Position numbers and translations under genes: made by a program
DNA from: Haemophilus quentini
GTDB lineage: Bacteria > Pseudomonadota > Gammaproteobacteria > Enterobacterales > Pasteurellaceae
Assembly (NCBI GenBank): GCA_001752465.1
Contig: MDJB01000002.1
Coordinates: 1-64,000, forward strand
DNA: 64,000 nt
Direction: 5' to 3'
The notes under the pieces: model-generated
The model's input: the letters and a program-made list of their open reading frames with translations, nothing else
What the model was told of the DNA's origin: nothing
Database searches by the model: none
Shown here: piece after piece, positions 61,662-64,000 of the stretch
How positions within the stretch are numbered: the stretch's first letter is position 1
How the letters are laid out: each line of letters starts with the position of its first letter

Positions 61662-62531
61662 TTATTTTAATACCTTTCTCAAGGCTGCACCAATTTCAGC
61701 GAGACTTTTTACACAGGTTACGCCTGAGGCCTCAAGTGCTGCAATTTTTTCTGCAGTAGTGCCTTTTCCGCCACTAATAATCGCACCCGCATGTCCCATC
61801 CGTTTGCCTTTTGGCGCCGTAATACCCGCAATATAGGCTACCACTGGTTTAGTGACCTTATCTTTTATGAAGGTTGCCGCTTCTTCCTCTGCGGAACCAC
61901 CGATCTCGCCAATCATCACAATGGCTTCTGTTTCGGGATCTTGTTGAAATCTTTCGAGAATATCAATAAAACTAGAACCTGGAATAGGATCGCCACCGAT
62001 ACCCACACAAGTAGATTGTCCAAAGCCTTCATCTGTAGTTTGTTTTACCGCTTCATACGTTAAAGTACCAGAACGAGAAACAATCCCCACTTTGCCTTTT
62101 TTATGTATATGTCCCGGCATGATGCCGATTTTACATTCATCAGGCGTAATCACCCCCGGGCCATTTGGCCCAATCATCACAACGCCAGTTTCATTTAATT
62201 TTTGTTTTACCTTAAGCATATCCAATGTAGGGATGCCTTCAGTAATACAGACAATTAACTGAATCCCTGCATCAATGGCTTCAATTATGGCATCTTTACA
62301 AAATGGTGCTGGCACATAAATGACGGTCGCTGTTGCTCCTGTATTTTCGACGGCTTCACGAACCGTATTAAATACAGGCAAACCAAGATGAGTAGTTCCA
62401 CCTTTATTTGGTGATACGCCACCGACTAATTGCGTTCCATAGGCTAATGCTTGTTCAGAATGAAAAGTCCCTTGTCCACCAGTAAAACCTTGGCAAATCA
62501 CTTTGGTATTTTTATCAATTAAAATCGCCAT
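61662..62531 (-). CDS. sucD: Succinyl-CoA synthetase alpha subunit
   Basis: SucD carries the phosphohistidine of succinyl-CoA synthetase. The 289-residue protein has the CoA-binding [11 protein letters not shown] (15-25), [11 protein letters not shown] (about 120-130) and the active-site His247 in RMGHAGAI. Its ATG overlaps the sucC stop by one base (TAATG), giving coupled translation and 1:1 subunits. A strong terminator follows. The sucAB genes are not adjacent, unlike in E. coli. Confidence 0.98.
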   Translation of the reverse strand: MAILIDKNTKVICQGFTGGQGTFHSEQALAYGTQLVGGVSPNKGGTTHLGLPVFNTVREAVENTGATATVIYVPAPFCKDAIIEAIDAGIQLIVCITEGIPTLDMLKVKQKLNETGVVMIGPNGPGVITPDECKIGIMPGHIHKKGKVGIVSRSGTLTYEAVKQTTDEGFGQSTCVGIGGDPIPGSSFIDILERFQQDPETEAIVMIGEIGGSAEEEAATFIKDKVTKPVVAYIAGITAPKGKRMGHAGAIISGGKGTTAEKIAALEASGVTCVKSLAEIGAALRKVLK

Positions 62532-63700
62532 TAGTGTTCTCCTTTTGCTGCATTCACGGCTAATTCTGCGGCTTGTTGTAAACTGTGTGCGGTAAGAATA
62601 TTAACGTCGCTTTCCGCTAAAATTTGGCGACCGATTTCAGCATTCGTTCCTTCTAATCGTACAACCACAGGCACTCTCACGCCCACTTCATTTACTGCAG
62701 CAATCACGCCTTCAGCAATCAAATCACAACGAACAATGCCACCAAAAATATTCACTAAAATCACCTTCACTGAAGGATCGGTTAAAATGATTTTGAACGC
62801 TTCAGCAACCCGCGCTTTCGTTGCACCACCACCCACATCAAGAAAATTCGCAGGTTTCCCACCATAGAGTTTCACAATATCCATGGTTCCCATTGCAAGC
62901 CCTGCCCCGTTTACCATACAACCAATGTCGCCTTCTAAAGCCACATAGTTTAACTGGAATTTTTCAGCTTCTGCTTCACGAGCATCATTTTGAGTTAAAT
63001 CTTGCAGAGCTAAGAGATCTTTATGGCGAAATAAAGCGTTATCATCAACAGATATTTTGGCGTCGAGACAAACCAAATTGCCTTGTTTAGTTAGAACAAG
63101 TGGATTGACTTCCACTAAAGATAAATCTTTTTCTAAAAACAAACGAGATAAGCCCATAAAGATATCGGTAAACTGTTTGTTTTGCGTACCACTTAACCCT
63201 AATTTAAACGCTAATTCACGGCCTTGATAAGGCAATCCTCCAAATAAAGGATCAATGGTGACTTTGTGAAGTAAGTGCGGTGAATTTTGCGCGACTTCTT
63301 CAATATTCATTCCACCGGCAGGAGAAACAATAAACACCACTTTTTGAGAGGCGCGATCAACAACCGCACTTAAGTAAAATTCTTTATCAATATCGCAAGT
63401 TTCTTCAAAATAAATCTGGTTTACTGGCTGACCCAATTTATCCGTTTGAAAAGTGACTAAACGTTGTCCTAGCCATTTTTCTGCAAAAGATCTTGCTTCC
63501 TCTACATCCTGTACCAATTTAACGCCACCTGCTTTACCACGCCCACCCGCATGAACTTGGCATTTCGCTGCCCACTTATCGCCTGAAAGTTGAGCCAGTA
63601 CCAAATCTACCTCATCAACAGATTGATAAACCGCCCCATTTTTTACGGGTAATCCATAATGCTCAAATAGTTGTTTTGCTTGGTATTCGTGTAAATTCAT
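62531..63700 (-). CDS. sucC: Succinyl-CoA synthetase beta subunit
   Basis: SucC binds nucleotide and succinate. With the start at ATG 63700 it has 389 residues, near the 388 of E. coli. An ATG three codons earlier lies within a base of the AAAAGG ribosome site and is rejected. [18 protein letters not shown] opens the ATP-grasp domain. [13 protein letters not shown] (about 48-60) is the nucleotide loop, and the CoA-ligase domain has [11 protein letters not shown] and [10 protein letters not shown]. It is coupled to sucD. Confidence 0.98.
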   Translation of the reverse strand: MNLHEYQAKQLFEHYGLPVKNGAVYQSVDEVDLVLAQLSGDKWAAKCQVHAGGRGKAGGVKLVQDVEEARSFAEKWLGQRLVTFQTDKLGQPVNQIYFEETCDIDKEFYLSAVVDRASQKVVFIVSPAGGMNIEEVAQNSPHLLHKVTIDPLFGGLPYQGRELAFKLGLSGTQNKQFTDIFMGLSRLFLEKDLSLVEVNPLVLTKQGNLVCLDAKISVDDNALFRHKDLLALQDLTQNDAREAEAEKFQLNYVALEGDIGCMVNGAGLAMGTMDIVKLYGGKPANFLDVGGGATKARVAEAFKIILTDPSVKVILVNIFGGIVRCDLIAEGVIAAVNEVGVRVPVVVRLEGTNAEIGRQILAESDVNILTAHSLQQAAELAVNAAKGEH

Positions 63701-63735
63701 TCGCGACATCCTTTTGGGTTATGAAAACAATTCAC

Positions 63736-64000
63736 TCAAGGTTTTAATGCTATATGTACCGTGATTTCTTCACGATCGTGATATAAATGTTTTGCTTGAA
63801 TATCAAAATTTAAATTCTGCTCAGCCAACATAACAGCCAAGTTTTCTAAACATAATATCACTTCTTGATAGCGTTTTTTCATGGGTAATTTTAAATTGAA
63901 AATCGTTTCTCGGCACCAACCATTCAGCAACCATTTGCCAATCAATAAAGAAATACGACTTGGTTGTTCCACCATATCACAGACTAACCAATCCACTTTT
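63736..64000 (-). CDS. rlmM: 23S rRNA 2'-O-ribose methyltransferase RlmM (C-terminal part)
   Basis: This is the last 88 codons of RlmM, cut by the window edge. RlmM methylates C2498 of 23S rRNA. The stretch [11 protein letters not shown] contains the catalytic Asp, followed by [21 protein letters not shown] (supplying the catalytic Lys) and the C-terminal [12 protein letters not shown] typical of the family. The GTG at 63996 is an internal valine, not a start. It lies upstream of sucC in the same direction, with a 35-base gap. Confidence 0.93.
   Translation of the reverse strand, partial: KVDWLVCDMVEQPSRISLLIGKWLLNGWCRETIFNLKLPMKKRYQEVILCLENLAVMLAEQNLNFDIQAKHLYHDREEITVHIALKP

Overview
The window reads as a chromosomal segment of Haemophilus influenzae or a very close relative. 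The coding is AT-rich, and nearly every product matches a Pasteurellaceae housekeeping protein. The 9-base DNA uptake signal core AAGTGCGGT / ACCGCACTT occurs at least 40 times on the two strands, where under one copy is expected by chance. Gene order follows, from memory, the HI1246 to HI1195 stretch of strain Rd. I see no prophage, transposon, CRISPR array, rRNA or tRNA gene. Strain-variable material is limited to a few short gaps and two broken genes.

Layout. 1-7300: sulfatase-type phosphotransferase, maeB, a DUF1919 protein, rsuA, bcr. 7300-11050: three membrane proteins and proA. 11100-17030: dnaJ, a GyrI-like gene, dnaK, a DUF945 protein and mgsA. 17300-23500: the pyruvate dehydrogenase operon aceE-aceF-lpdA. 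23600-29100: apt, dnaX, upp, uraA, hda. 29100-34600 (minus strand): cmk, rpsA, ihfB, lapA, lapB, pyrF, yciH. 34850-39560: L-lactate permease and the TonB-dependent haem receptor Hup. 39650-43750 (minus strand): dsbC, recJ, a second thioredoxin-fold protein, mtnN. 43880-49170: prfB, lysS, mdh, argR and a yfcH-like epimerase. 49240-55420: purF, cvpA, yfbV facing ackA-pta. 55500-64000: smrB, prmB, a broken MFS gene, a frameshifted small membrane gene, cysB, rluB, yciO, sucC-sucD and the 3' end of rlmM.

How it works together. Central carbon metabolism dominates: lactate uptake (lctP), pyruvate oxidation (aceEF-lpdA), acetate overflow with ATP recovery (pta-ackA), the methylglyoxal bypass (mgsA), malate interconversion (mdh, maeB) and succinyl-CoA synthetase (sucCD). 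Nucleotide salvage and synthesis form a second theme (apt, upp, uraA, pyrF, purF, cmk, mtnN). Replication and translation form a third (dnaX, hda, recJ, rpsA, prfB, lysS, rsuA, rluB, rlmM, prmB, smrB).

Most informative signals. The prfB gene has its programmed +1 frameshift. An in-frame TGA splits the MFS transporter. A one-base deletion in a T tract breaks a small membrane gene. An A7 tract in dnaX would produce a gamma-length product after slippage in either direction. Hda can only start at TTG, which places its clamp-binding motif at the N terminus. Several terminators are built from inverted uptake sequences. Good matches to Fur, ArgR, CRP and heat-shock sites precede hup, argR, mdh and dnaK. 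The dsbC-recJ gap holds a long palindrome and a possible 22-residue hydrophobic peptide with its own terminator. I found no clearly new multi-gene system.
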